Below, piece by piece: positions 5,896-11,533 of a stretch of 11,533 bases of DNA. The notes beneath the pieces were generated by a model. That model was not told where the DNA came from and ran no database searches. It saw nothing but the letters and a program-made list of their open reading frames with translations. This DNA is from CBFCZU01 sp965602635 (GTDB lineage: Bacteria; Planctomycetota; Phycisphaerae; SM23-33): NCBI GenBank assembly GCA_965602635.1, contig CBFCZU010000137.1, forward strand, positions 1 to 11,533, written 5' to 3'. The position numbers were made by a program, and so were the translations under genes. Each line of letters starts with the position of its first letter. Within the stretch, counting starts at the first letter, position 1.

Positions 5896-5901
5896 ATACT
5901 A
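5896..5901 (-). promoter_or_regulatory. Possible -10 of the LOG-leuC transcript
   Basis: On the minus strand this reads TAGTAT, four of six matches to TATAAT, about 65 bases upstream of the LOG start. The -35 position (minus-strand TGGCCG) is poor. An intervening GC-rich inverted repeat (CGGCCCG 5862-5868, CGGGCCG 5877-5883) would lie in the leader. Weak support. Confidence 0.25.
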
Positions 5902-5928
5902 CCATCGCCTGCCCCCCGCGGCCAGTCC

Positions 5929-5957
5929 TTGACATCTTCGGCCCCGGCTGCGCTAAT
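5929..5957 (+). promoter_or_regulatory. Sigma-70-like promoter of the lipoprotein gene
   Basis: A perfect -35 TTGACA (5929-5934), a 17-base spacer and GCTAAT (5952-5957, four of six -10 matches) place the start site near 5964. That is about 27 bases before the lipoprotein ATG. It is the best canonical promoter in the window. Confidence 0.6.
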
Positions 5958-5990
5958 CCCCCGCGGCGCTTGCTTGCGAAAGGGACCGGC

Positions 5991-6806
5991 ATGAGGCGCG
6001 TTTTTGTGGCCGTTGTCGCGACGCTGGCGGGGGGATGCGGCGGCCAGTACATCGTCACCGCCCCGGACACCGTGGCCCTGCCGGGGCAGACGGCGGCGGT
6101 GGTCGTGAGGCTCCAGCGCAGCGAGTTGTGGAAGTATGCCCCCGCCTCGCGTGAGGCGTCGATAACGGCCCGGCTGGGCGGGTTGGTCCGGGCAGCACGG
6201 ACCGACAAGCGCGGATACGCGGCCGTGGGGGTGCCCGCCCCGGCCAGGCCCGGACAGTATCAGGTCGCCCTCAGCCACCAGGACATTTGGGGCGACACGG
6301 CCTCGGGGGCGGCGACGCTGTACGTGCTCGACCCGAACGTTCCCGTCGCGGCGGTGGACCTGGACTCGCTGCCCGACGGCAAGAAGGCGCGGGCGGCCGC
6401 CGCCGCCATCGAGAGGATCGCCGCGCGGGTGCAGGTCGTTTACGTCACGCGGCGGTACGCCGGCCGGCCCGAGCGGGCGGACAAGATCCTGCTGCGGTGG
6501 GGCTATCCTGACTCGGCCGTCGTGCCGCTAGGCCGGTTGCGGGCGTGGTATGACATGCGCTGGTGGAAGCACCGGGGCGACCCCGCCCTTGCCGCGCTGC
6601 GGCGCCGGCTGCCCGGCCTGAAGTGGGGAATATCGGCAGAGGACGACGAGGCGGAGGTGTTCCTCCGCGCCGCCCTGACGGTCCTGGCGGTCGGCAAGTT
6701 CAAGGTTGAGGGCCCCCGCCCGGAAGGGGCCCAGGTCCACCGCTTCAAGTCCTGGGCGCTGCTGAAGCTTCCCGCGCCCGGCGAGTCCGACCAGCCGGGC
6801 GACTGA
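5991..6806 (+). CDS. Lipoprotein with Ig-like and degenerate HAD/LNS2-like halves
   Basis: This is a 271-residue protein with no named family that I can assign confidently. The N-terminus MRRVFVAVVATLAGGCGG is a short lipoprotein signal with Cys16 as the probable lipidated residue, so the protein should be membrane-anchored outside the cytoplasm. Residues 24-115 look like a beta-sandwich: RTDKRGYAAVGVP then PGQYQVALS is the pattern of transthyretin/Ig-like domains. Residues 118-240 resemble the LNS2/App1 branch of HAD phosphatases. VAAVDLDSL (119-127, D123 and D125) would be motif I, VVYVTRRY (149-156, T153) motif II and GISAEDDEAEVF (213-224) motif IV, but the match is degenerate. AAAGGGA lies five bases before ATG 5991. 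It may be catalytic or a structural relic. Confidence 0.75.
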   Translation: MRRVFVAVVATLAGGCGGQYIVTAPDTVALPGQTAAVVVRLQRSELWKYAPASREASITARLGGLVRAARTDKRGYAAVGVPAPARPGQYQVALSHQDIWGDTASGAATLYVLDPNVPVAAVDLDSLPDGKKARAAAAAIERIAARVQVVYVTRRYAGRPERADKILLRWGYPDSAVVPLGRLRAWYDMRWWKHRGDPALAALRRRLPGLKWGISAEDDEAEVFLRAALTVLAVGKFKVEGPRPEGAQVHRFKSWALLKLPAPGESDQPGD

Positions 6807-6837
6807 CAAGCGCTGTCCCTGCCGCGGGCCCGGCCTA

Positions 6838-6843
6838 TACAAT
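6838..6843 (+). promoter_or_regulatory. -10-like box TACAAT just before the heptosyltransferase
   Basis: TACAAT ends seven bases before ATG 6851, which would put the transcription start at or next to the start codon. There is no Shine-Dalgarno, whereas several other starts in this window carry AAGGAG. The arrangement copies that at 714-729. If real, the envelope operon has its own promoter independent of the lipoprotein gene. Confidence 0.5.
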
Positions 6844-6850
6844 GCTCCAC

Positions 6851-7900
6851 ATGAACGATCAGCCCCGGCGTGTCGTCGTCATGCTGCCGAACTGGGTGGG
6901 CGACGCGGTCATGTTCACGCCGACGCTGCGGGCGATCCGCGCGCGGTTCCCCGAGGCGGAGCTTGTGCTCTTCGGCCGGCCCGGCCCGGCGGCGGTGCTG
7001 ACGCCGAACCCCTGGATCGAGCGGGTCGTCGCTGCCCCCGGCGGGCTGCTCGCCGACGCCCGGCCGTGGAGGGGCAAGAGGCCCGACCTGGCCGTGCTGG
7101 GGCCCAACAGCTTCCGCAGCGCCTTGACCGCCCGCCTGGCGCGGGCGAAGCGCCGCTGCGGATACGGCCGCGACGGAAGGGGCTTCCTGCTGACCGACAG
7201 GCTGGCGCCGCCGCGCGAGCCCGACGGCAGCTTCGCCGCGATCAGCGCCCTTGACTACTACCTTGCCCTGGCCGAGCACCTCGGCTGCGACGTTTCCGAG
7301 CGGCGGATGGAGCTGTCGGTGGGCGACGCCGACGCTGCCGCCGCCGAGGAGCTGCTCACGGCCGCCGGTGCCGACGGCTCCCGCCCGCTCGTCCTGCTCA
7401 ACCCCGGCGCCGCCTACGGCGTCTCCAAGCTATACCCGGCTGCGAGGTTCGCCGCCGTCGCCGACGCACTTGTCGAGACCCGCGGCGCGCAGATCATCAT
7501 CAACGCCGCACCCGACGAGCGTGACATCGCCCGGGTAGTCGCCGACGCGATGAAGCGCCCGGTCCTCGTCAACCTTGGCGAGTACGCCAACACGCTGGGG
7601 CTGCTCAAGGCCCTGACCGCGCGGGCCGACCTGATGATCAGCAACGACACCGGCCCGCGCCACTTCGCGGCGGCTTTCGGCGTGCCGGTGGTGACGGTCT
7701 TCGGGCCGACCGACCCGCGCTGGAGCGACACCGGCTTCGAGCGCGAGCGGATCGTCCGCGTGGACGTGCCCTGCGGGCCGTGCGGCAGGAAGCGATGCCC
7801 GCTGCGGGACACCCAGCGCGACCAGTGCATGCTGAAGATCAAGCCGGAGATGGTCCTGGTCGCGGCCGGGGAGCTGCTGGCGATGAAGGAGAGGGCATGA
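6851..7900 (+). CDS. waaF: Lipopolysaccharide heptosyltransferase II-like GT9 enzyme
   Basis: This is a 349-residue member of glycosyltransferase family 9, the length of E. coli WaaF. It is expected to transfer heptose from ADP-heptose to the LPS inner core on the cytoplasmic face. Visible signatures are MLPNWVGDAVMFTP (11-24, with Asp18 in the catalytic-base position), LNPGAAYGVSKLYP (183-196, Lys193) and SNDTGPRHFAAAFG (264-277) followed by VFGPTDPRWS (283-292). The Cys-rich end, CGPCGRKRCP (308-317) and CM at 326-327, is typical of the WaaF subgroup. ATG 6842 is in frame but overlaps the TACAAT box, so 6851 is preferred; neither has a Shine-Dalgarno. The stop overlaps the next start as ATGA. 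The exact sugar acceptor in this organism is unknown. Confidence 0.88.
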   Translation: MNDQPRRVVVMLPNWVGDAVMFTPTLRAIRARFPEAELVLFGRPGPAAVLTPNPWIERVVAAPGGLLADARPWRGKRPDLAVLGPNSFRSALTARLARAKRRCGYGRDGRGFLLTDRLAPPREPDGSFAAISALDYYLALAEHLGCDVSERRMELSVGDADAAAAEELLTAAGADGSRPLVLLNPGAAYGVSKLYPAARFAAVADALVETRGAQIIINAAPDERDIARVVADAMKRPVLVNLGEYANTLGLLKALTARADLMISNDTGPRHFAAAFGVPVVTVFGPTDPRWSDTGFERERIVRVDVPCGPCGRKRCPLRDTQRDQCMLKIKPEMVLVAAGELLAMKERA

Positions 7901-8709
7901 GCGTCCTGCCCGAAGCCACAGCCGAGGAGGCCGACCTGCTCAAGGGCCTCGGCCTGGATACGCTCGAGGGTGCCTTCGCCTTCGCCCGCGGCGAGGAGCT
8001 GTCCAAGGACCGGCTGGGCACGCGGCGCCGGTTCCGCCTCCGCCTGGGCGACGGCTCCGGGAGCCCCGTGCAGTGGTATCTCAAGCGCTACGGGCCGGAC
8101 GCCTGGCCGCAGCGGCTGGCGCGCCGGCTCACGGGACGAGGGCGGGCCGGCCCCGCCCAGCGCGAGCTTGAGGCCATACGCCGCCTCCGCGCCGCCGGCG
8201 TGCCGACTGCCCGCTCGCTGGCGGCCGGGCAGGAGAGCGACCTGCTCGGCGTGCGGCGGAGCTACATCGTCCTGGACGCGGTGCCGGGCGACGCGCTGGA
8301 GCGATGCTTCGCCGACTGCCTCGCCCGCTGGGACGCCGCCGAGGTGCAGCGCTTCAACGCCGCCCTGGCCGAGCTGGTGCGGGGCCTGCACGCCGCCGGC
8401 TGGGTCCACCGCGACCTGTACGCCTCGCACGTCTTCCTCGACGAGGCGCCCGACGGGCCGAGGTTGCGGCTGATAGACCTGGCCCGGTGTTTCGCCCCGC
8501 GGTGGCGGCGGTTCCGCTGGCGGGTGAAGGACCTGGCCCAACTGGAGTATTCCATGCCGCCGGTGTGGGTGGAACAATACTGGGACGAGTTCCTGACCGG
8601 CTACCTTGCCGGCGGCGGGCAGGACCGCTGGGAGCGGGCAATAGGCCGCAAGGTCGCCTCCATGCGGCACCGCCACCGGCGAAGGCAGCGAAAGGAGGGT
8701 GGAAGCTGA
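7897..8709 (+). CDS. WaaP-like lipopolysaccharide core kinase
   Basis: This 270-residue protein has the protein-kinase-like fold of the Kdo/WaaP family, which phosphorylates sugars of the LPS inner core. Landmarks are the ATP-binding lysine in WYLKRY (Lys63), a helix-C glutamate in QRELEAI (Glu90 or Glu92), the catalytic loop VHRDLYASHVFLD (170-182, Asp173) and the metal-binding Asp194 in LRLIDLAR. VKDLAQLEYS (210-219) follows as in WaaP relatives. The last 15 residues are strongly basic and may contact the membrane or LPS. AAGGAG sits five bases before ATG 7897, and the start overlaps the waaF stop as ATGA, so the two are translationally coupled. It could act on heptose or Kdo; the sequence does not decide. 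Confidence 0.87.
   Translation: MSVLPEATAEEADLLKGLGLDTLEGAFAFARGEELSKDRLGTRRRFRLRLGDGSGSPVQWYLKRYGPDAWPQRLARRLTGRGRAGPAQRELEAIRRLRAAGVPTARSLAAGQESDLLGVRRSYIVLDAVPGDALERCFADCLARWDAAEVQRFNAALAELVRGLHAAGWVHRDLYASHVFLDEAPDGPRLRLIDLARCFAPRWRRFRWRVKDLAQLEYSMPPVWVEQYWDEFLTGYLAGGGQDRWERAIGRKVASMRHRHRRRQRKEGGS
8692..8708 (+). promoter_or_regulatory. AAGGAGG ribosome binding site positioning a CTG start
   Basis: A perfect AAGGAGG (8692-8698) is followed by seven bases and then CTG at 8706. The CTG overlaps the upstream TGA as CTGA, the same geometry as the ATGA junctions elsewhere in the operon. No ATG, GTG or TTG in this frame is as well placed; the next ATG is at 8733. Confidence 0.7.
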
Positions 8710-9860
8710 AGATCGCCCTTGTCATCGAGCGTATGGACGTCACCCTCGGCGGGCGGGAAACCTCGACCGCCCAGATCGCCGAGGGCCTGGCCCGCCGCGG
8801 GCATGAGGTCACCGTCCTCTGTCAGACCCGCTCATACAGCGCCGAGGGCGTCGACGTTCGTCCCCTGGGCCGGAGGGGCGGGTTCCCCGTCACGCGGCTG
8901 AGGCACTTCATCGCCGACGTGCAGGCGGAGGTCGCCGACCGGAAGTACGACGTCGTCCACGCCATGCTGCCCGTGCCGGGCGCCGACGTGTACCAGCCGC
9001 GGGGCGGGACCGTGCCCGCCCGGCGCGCCGCCACCGCACGCAGGCAGCCCTGGCTGGGCGCGACGCTGGCAGCCCTTGCCGCGGCGCTCAACCCGCGGCG
9101 CAAGCTGATGGCGGCGCTTGAGCGGGCTGTCATCGACGACGCCGGCACGCTGTGCCTCGCCGTCAGCTACATGGTCAGCCAGGAGATCGAGGAGTACTAC
9201 GGCCGGACCGACCGCGTCCGCGTCATCTACAACGCGGTGGACGCCCCCGACCCCGCCGGCCCGCAGCGCGAGCAGTGGCGCAGCCTGCGCCGGGGGGAGC
9301 TGGAGGTCGATGAGGACACGGTCGTCTTCCTGACCGTGGCCGTGAACTTCGAGCTCAAGGGCGTCTCCGAGGCCATCGCCGCGTTCGCCCGTTGGCGGCA
9401 CGGCGGCGAGGGGCTGCCCGACGCCCGCCTGGTCGTCGTGGGCAGGGACCTGCCCGAGCGGTACGAGCAACTGGCGGGCATGCGAAGCGTCGGCGTGGAG
9501 GTCGTCTTCAAGCCGCCGACGCGGGAGATCTTCGAGTGGTACGCGGCCGCCGACGCGTGCGTCCTGCTGAGCTGGTACGACCCGTGCAGCCGCGTGGTGC
9601 TCGAGGCCACACGCTGGGGCATTCCCTCGATCACCACCGTCCACAACGGCGCCGCCGAGGTCATCTCCGGCGCCGGCGGGATCGTCGTCAGCTCGCCCCG
9701 CGACGCGCGGTCGGTCGTGGCGGCGATGGCCGAGCTTGCCGACCGAGACCGCCGCCGCGCCAGGGAGGACGCCTGCCGCCAGGTCGCCGACCGGCTTGGC
9801 ATCGACCGACACGTTGACGAGCTGCTGGAGGCATACGCGGATATCATCCGGCGGCGCTGA
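8706..9860 (+). CDS. GT4-type glycosyltransferase (LPS core), CTG start
   Basis: This is a 384-residue GT-B fold enzyme of family 4, probably adding a hexose to the LPS core in the manner of WaaG. The first strand KIALVIER and the GG loop with RETSTAQIAEGLARRGHEVTVL (17-38) are typical of the family. The C-terminal domain has the NFELKGV segment (214-220, Lys218) and GRD-R contacts near 246-252. It also has YDPCSRVVLEATRWGIPSI (291-309), holding the E300 nucleotide-sugar site within an EX7E-like motif whose first acid is replaced (YDPCS). The start is set by the strong ribosome binding site and family alignment at CTG 8706. Starting at ATG 8733 would delete strand beta-1. Acceptor and donor sugars cannot be read from sequence. 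It sits 23 bp before the UroD-like gene. Confidence 0.87.
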   Translation: MKIALVIERMDVTLGGRETSTAQIAEGLARRGHEVTVLCQTRSYSAEGVDVRPLGRRGGFPVTRLRHFIADVQAEVADRKYDVVHAMLPVPGADVYQPRGGTVPARRAATARRQPWLGATLAALAAALNPRRKLMAALERAVIDDAGTLCLAVSYMVSQEIEEYYGRTDRVRVIYNAVDAPDPAGPQREQWRSLRRGELEVDEDTVVFLTVAVNFELKGVSEAIAAFARWRHGGEGLPDARLVVVGRDLPERYEQLAGMRSVGVEVVFKPPTREIFEWYAAADACVLLSWYDPCSRVVLEATRWGIPSITTVHNGAAEVISGAGGIVVSSPRDARSVVAAMAELADRDRRRAREDACRQVADRLGIDRHVDELLEAYADIIRRR

Positions 9861-9883
9861 GGGCGCCGGGCAAAGGAGCGTGC

Positions 9884-10978
9884 ATGAACGACAGGGAAAG
9901 GTTCATCGCCTGCGTGCTGGGCGAGCCGGTTGACCGCCCGCCGTACTGGCTCTACTGGGGTCCGTGGAGGACGACCTGGGAGAGGTGGCGGCGTGAGGGT
10001 ATGCCCGAGGAGTTCACCGACTTCGGCAAGGTCCGCGCGCAGTTCGGCCCCGACTCCGGCCCGGCCGGCGTGGACGTCAACTGCGGGCCGTGCCCGAAGT
10101 TCGAGCGGACTGTCCTGGCCGAGGACGACGAGTACGTCACCTTCATCGACCACTGGGGCATCAAGCGACGCGACTACAAGGGCGGCGAGTCGATGTCGCA
10201 GTTCCTCGAATTCCCCATCAAGAGCCGCGCCGACTGGCTGACATATCGCGACGAGCGCATGGACGGCGACGACCCCCGCCGCCTGGAGGGAAATTGGCCC
10301 CAGCAGTGCGCCGACGCGCGGGCCCGCGGCGTGTCCATCCGCCTGGGGTACTACCCCGACGTGGGAATCTTCGGCTCGGTCCGCTGGCTGCTGGGCGACG
10401 AGGAGTGCCTGCTGGCCTTCTACACCATGCCCGACCTGGTCCGCGAGATCATGGAGCACATGACCGACCTGTACCTGACCGTGTTCGCGAAGGTGCTGCG
10501 CGAGGTGCGGGTTGACGAGATCCACATCTGGGAGGACATGTGCGGCCGCCAGGGGCCGCTGATCTCCCCGAAGCACTGGGAGGAGTTCATGGGGCCGTGC
10601 TATCGGCGGATCAAGGCCCTCGCCCGCGAGCACGACGTGCCGGTGATGTCCGTTGACACGGACGGCCAGCCGGACCTGATCACACCGTGCATGATGGGCG
10701 CGGGGGTGAACATGATGTTCCCGATGGAGGTGGCGGCCGGCTGCGATGTGAACGTCTTTCGCGGGAAGTACCCCACGCTCGGCATGATGGGCGGCATCGA
10801 CAAGCGCGCCCTCGCGGCCGGGGCCGAGGCAATCGACCGCGACCTCGAGCGCGTCGCCCCGGCAGTGGCGGCAGGGAGGTACATACCCGACCTGGACCAC
10901 GGAATTCCCGACGACGTCTCATATGAGAACTACTGCTACTATGCCCGGCGGCTGAAGGAGCTGGTCGGCAAGGAATGA
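9884..10978 (+). CDS. Uroporphyrinogen decarboxylase-fold protein, not HemE
   Basis: This is a 364-residue cytoplasmic TIM-barrel protein of the URO-D superfamily, which includes HemE and the MtaA/MtbA corrinoid methyltransferases. It opens MNDRERFIACVLGEPVDRPPYW, as in the uncharacterised branch. The HemE signature RQAGRY after the RPP is absent (WLYWGPWRTTW instead). The barrel core shows IHIWEDMCGRQGPLISPKHWEEF (214-236), VDTDGQPD (257-264) and MMGGIDKRAL (301-310). The zinc-type His/Cys set of MtaA is not evident. AAGGAG ends five bases before ATG 9884. Lying between LPS and phospholipid genes with tight spacing, it is probably co-transcribed with them, but the context does not explain its role. 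Confidence 0.85.
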   Translation: MNDRERFIACVLGEPVDRPPYWLYWGPWRTTWERWRREGMPEEFTDFGKVRAQFGPDSGPAGVDVNCGPCPKFERTVLAEDDEYVTFIDHWGIKRRDYKGGESMSQFLEFPIKSRADWLTYRDERMDGDDPRRLEGNWPQQCADARARGVSIRLGYYPDVGIFGSVRWLLGDEECLLAFYTMPDLVREIMEHMTDLYLTVFAKVLREVRVDEIHIWEDMCGRQGPLISPKHWEEFMGPCYRRIKALAREHDVPVMSVDTDGQPDLITPCMMGAGVNMMFPMEVAAGCDVNVFRGKYPTLGMMGGIDKRALAAGAEAIDRDLERVAPAVAAGRYIPDLDHGIPDDVSYENYCYYARRLKELVGKE

Positions 10979-11533
10979 GCTTCTCGGCGATGGACCACCC
11001 ACTGATACTGCTGGCGGCGTTTCCCGCGGCGGCGTACCTGATCGGGTCGATACCCTTCGGCCTGCTGATCGCGCGTGTGCGGGGGGTTGACCTCCGCGCC
11101 CAGGGCAGCGGGAACATCGGCGCCACCAACGTCGGGCGCGTCCTGGGGCCCAAGTGGGGCTATCTGTGCTTTGCCCTCGACGTGCTGAAGGGCCTGGGGC
11201 CCGTGCTGGCCGTCGGGCTGCTGCTGCGGGGCCTCCGGGGCGGGGGACAGGACCTGCCCGGCACGTACCACCAGGCGGCCTGGCTGGCGGTGGCCTTCGG
11301 CTGCATCGCCGGGCACGTCTTCAGCCTCTACCTCGGCTTCCGCGGCGGCAAGGGCGTCGCCACCTCGCTGGGCGTCCTGCTGGGGGTCTTTCCGTACTTC
11401 ACCTTCCCCGGACTGGCGGCGCTGGGCGTGTGGATCGTGGTGACGCTCGCCACCCGCTACGTCTCGCTGGCCAGCATGACCGCGGCCGTGGCGTTCCTGC
11501 CCCTGTTCGTGGCCTTCAACTGGCCGGCGACGC
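10975..11533 (+). CDS. plsY: Glycerol-3-phosphate acyltransferase PlsY (3' end beyond window)
   Basis: The reading frame runs open to the window edge; 186 codons are visible of a family usually about 200 residues long. PlsY is an integral membrane enzyme that transfers acyl groups from acyl-phosphate to glycerol 3-phosphate, the first step of phospholipid synthesis. All three family motifs are present: GSIPFG then SGNIGATNVGR (45-55), GHVFSLYLGFRGGKGVAT (113-130) and YVSLASM (162-168). Motif 1 has Ile where Pro is usual (SGNPGATN). Several hydrophobic segments alternate with these loops. The ATG overlaps the preceding stop as ATGA, so it is coupled to the UroD-like gene; ATG 10990 is an alternative start. 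The very end of the protein is missing only because the window stops. Confidence 0.9.
   Translation, partial: MSFSAMDHPLILLAAFPAAAYLIGSIPFGLLIARVRGVDLRAQGSGNIGATNVGRVLGPKWGYLCFALDVLKGLGPVLAVGLLLRGLRGGGQDLPGTYHQAAWLAVAFGCIAGHVFSLYLGFRGGKGVATSLGVLLGVFPYFTFPGLAALGVWIVVTLATRYVSLASMTAAVAFLPLFVAFNWPAT

Noticed and set aside
5052..5990. Long N-terminal extension of the lipoprotein reading frame
   Set aside because: The extension is antisense to the LOG gene. The promoter, the AAAGGGA site and the lipoprotein signal all place the start at 5991.
7780..7896. Upstream start for the WaaP-like kinase
   Set aside because: It would overlap waaF by over 100 bases with Gly/Arg-rich text. ATG 7897 has AAGGAG at ideal spacing and an ATGA coupling.
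9227..10900. 557-codon minus-strand reading frame
   Set aside because: It is antisense to the glycosyltransferase and UroD-like genes, both of which have clear motifs and ribosome binding sites.
9884..10978. Annotation as hemE
   Set aside because: The RQAGRY signature is missing and the N-terminus matches the uncharacterised UroD-fold branch instead.

Overview
This is a GC-rich (roughly 70%) bacterial window. The organism is most likely an uncultured planctomycete, with Phycisphaerae-like lineages the best guess. Three things suggest this: the DUF1638 protein, the uroporphyrinogen-decarboxylase-like protein of a type that is multiplied in that phylum, and a repeat-laden intergenic island whose conceptual translations look like spurious peptides I associate with planctomycete genomes. 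The assignment is inference; there is no rRNA or other phylogenetic marker here.

Layout. Bases 1-728 hold no credible gene. They contain several families of short tandem repeats (three with a 7-bp unit, one with a 10-bp unit of about 15 copies), a duplicated 15-16 bp module and palindromes. A DUF1638 gene (729-1478, +) follows, preceded by a -10-like TACAAT box and no Shine-Dalgarno. It converges on an SDR-family gene (1483-2265, -) whose catalytic residues are mostly replaced. Divergent from the SDR gene is an Eis-like GNAT acetyltransferase (2435-3658, +), which overlaps the end of a convergent leuC-type aconitase gene (3652-5031, -). leuC lies 38 bp downstream of a LOG-family phosphoribohydrolase gene (5070-5831, -), probably in one transcript.

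Divergent from LOG, behind a good sigma-70-like promoter, is a lipoprotein gene (5991-6806, +). It has an Ig/transthyretin-like N-terminal half and a degenerate HAD/LNS2-like C-terminal half. Next comes a tightly packed envelope operon on the + strand: a heptosyltransferase (waaF-like, 6851), a WaaP-like lipopolysaccharide core kinase (7897), a GT4 glycosyltransferase (8706, apparently starting with CTG), a UroD-fold protein (9884) and plsY (10975, cut by the window end). The first three genes read as an LPS inner-core assembly and phosphorylation module, and PlsY supplies phospholipid precursors. The role of the UroD-like protein between them is unknown.

The points most worth a second look are the multi-period repeat island, the SDR pseudoenzyme, the CTG start codon, the two SD-less genes that look leaderless, and the HAD-like lipoprotein. 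I saw no CRISPR array, tRNA, rRNA, transposase, phage gene or recognisable defence system.
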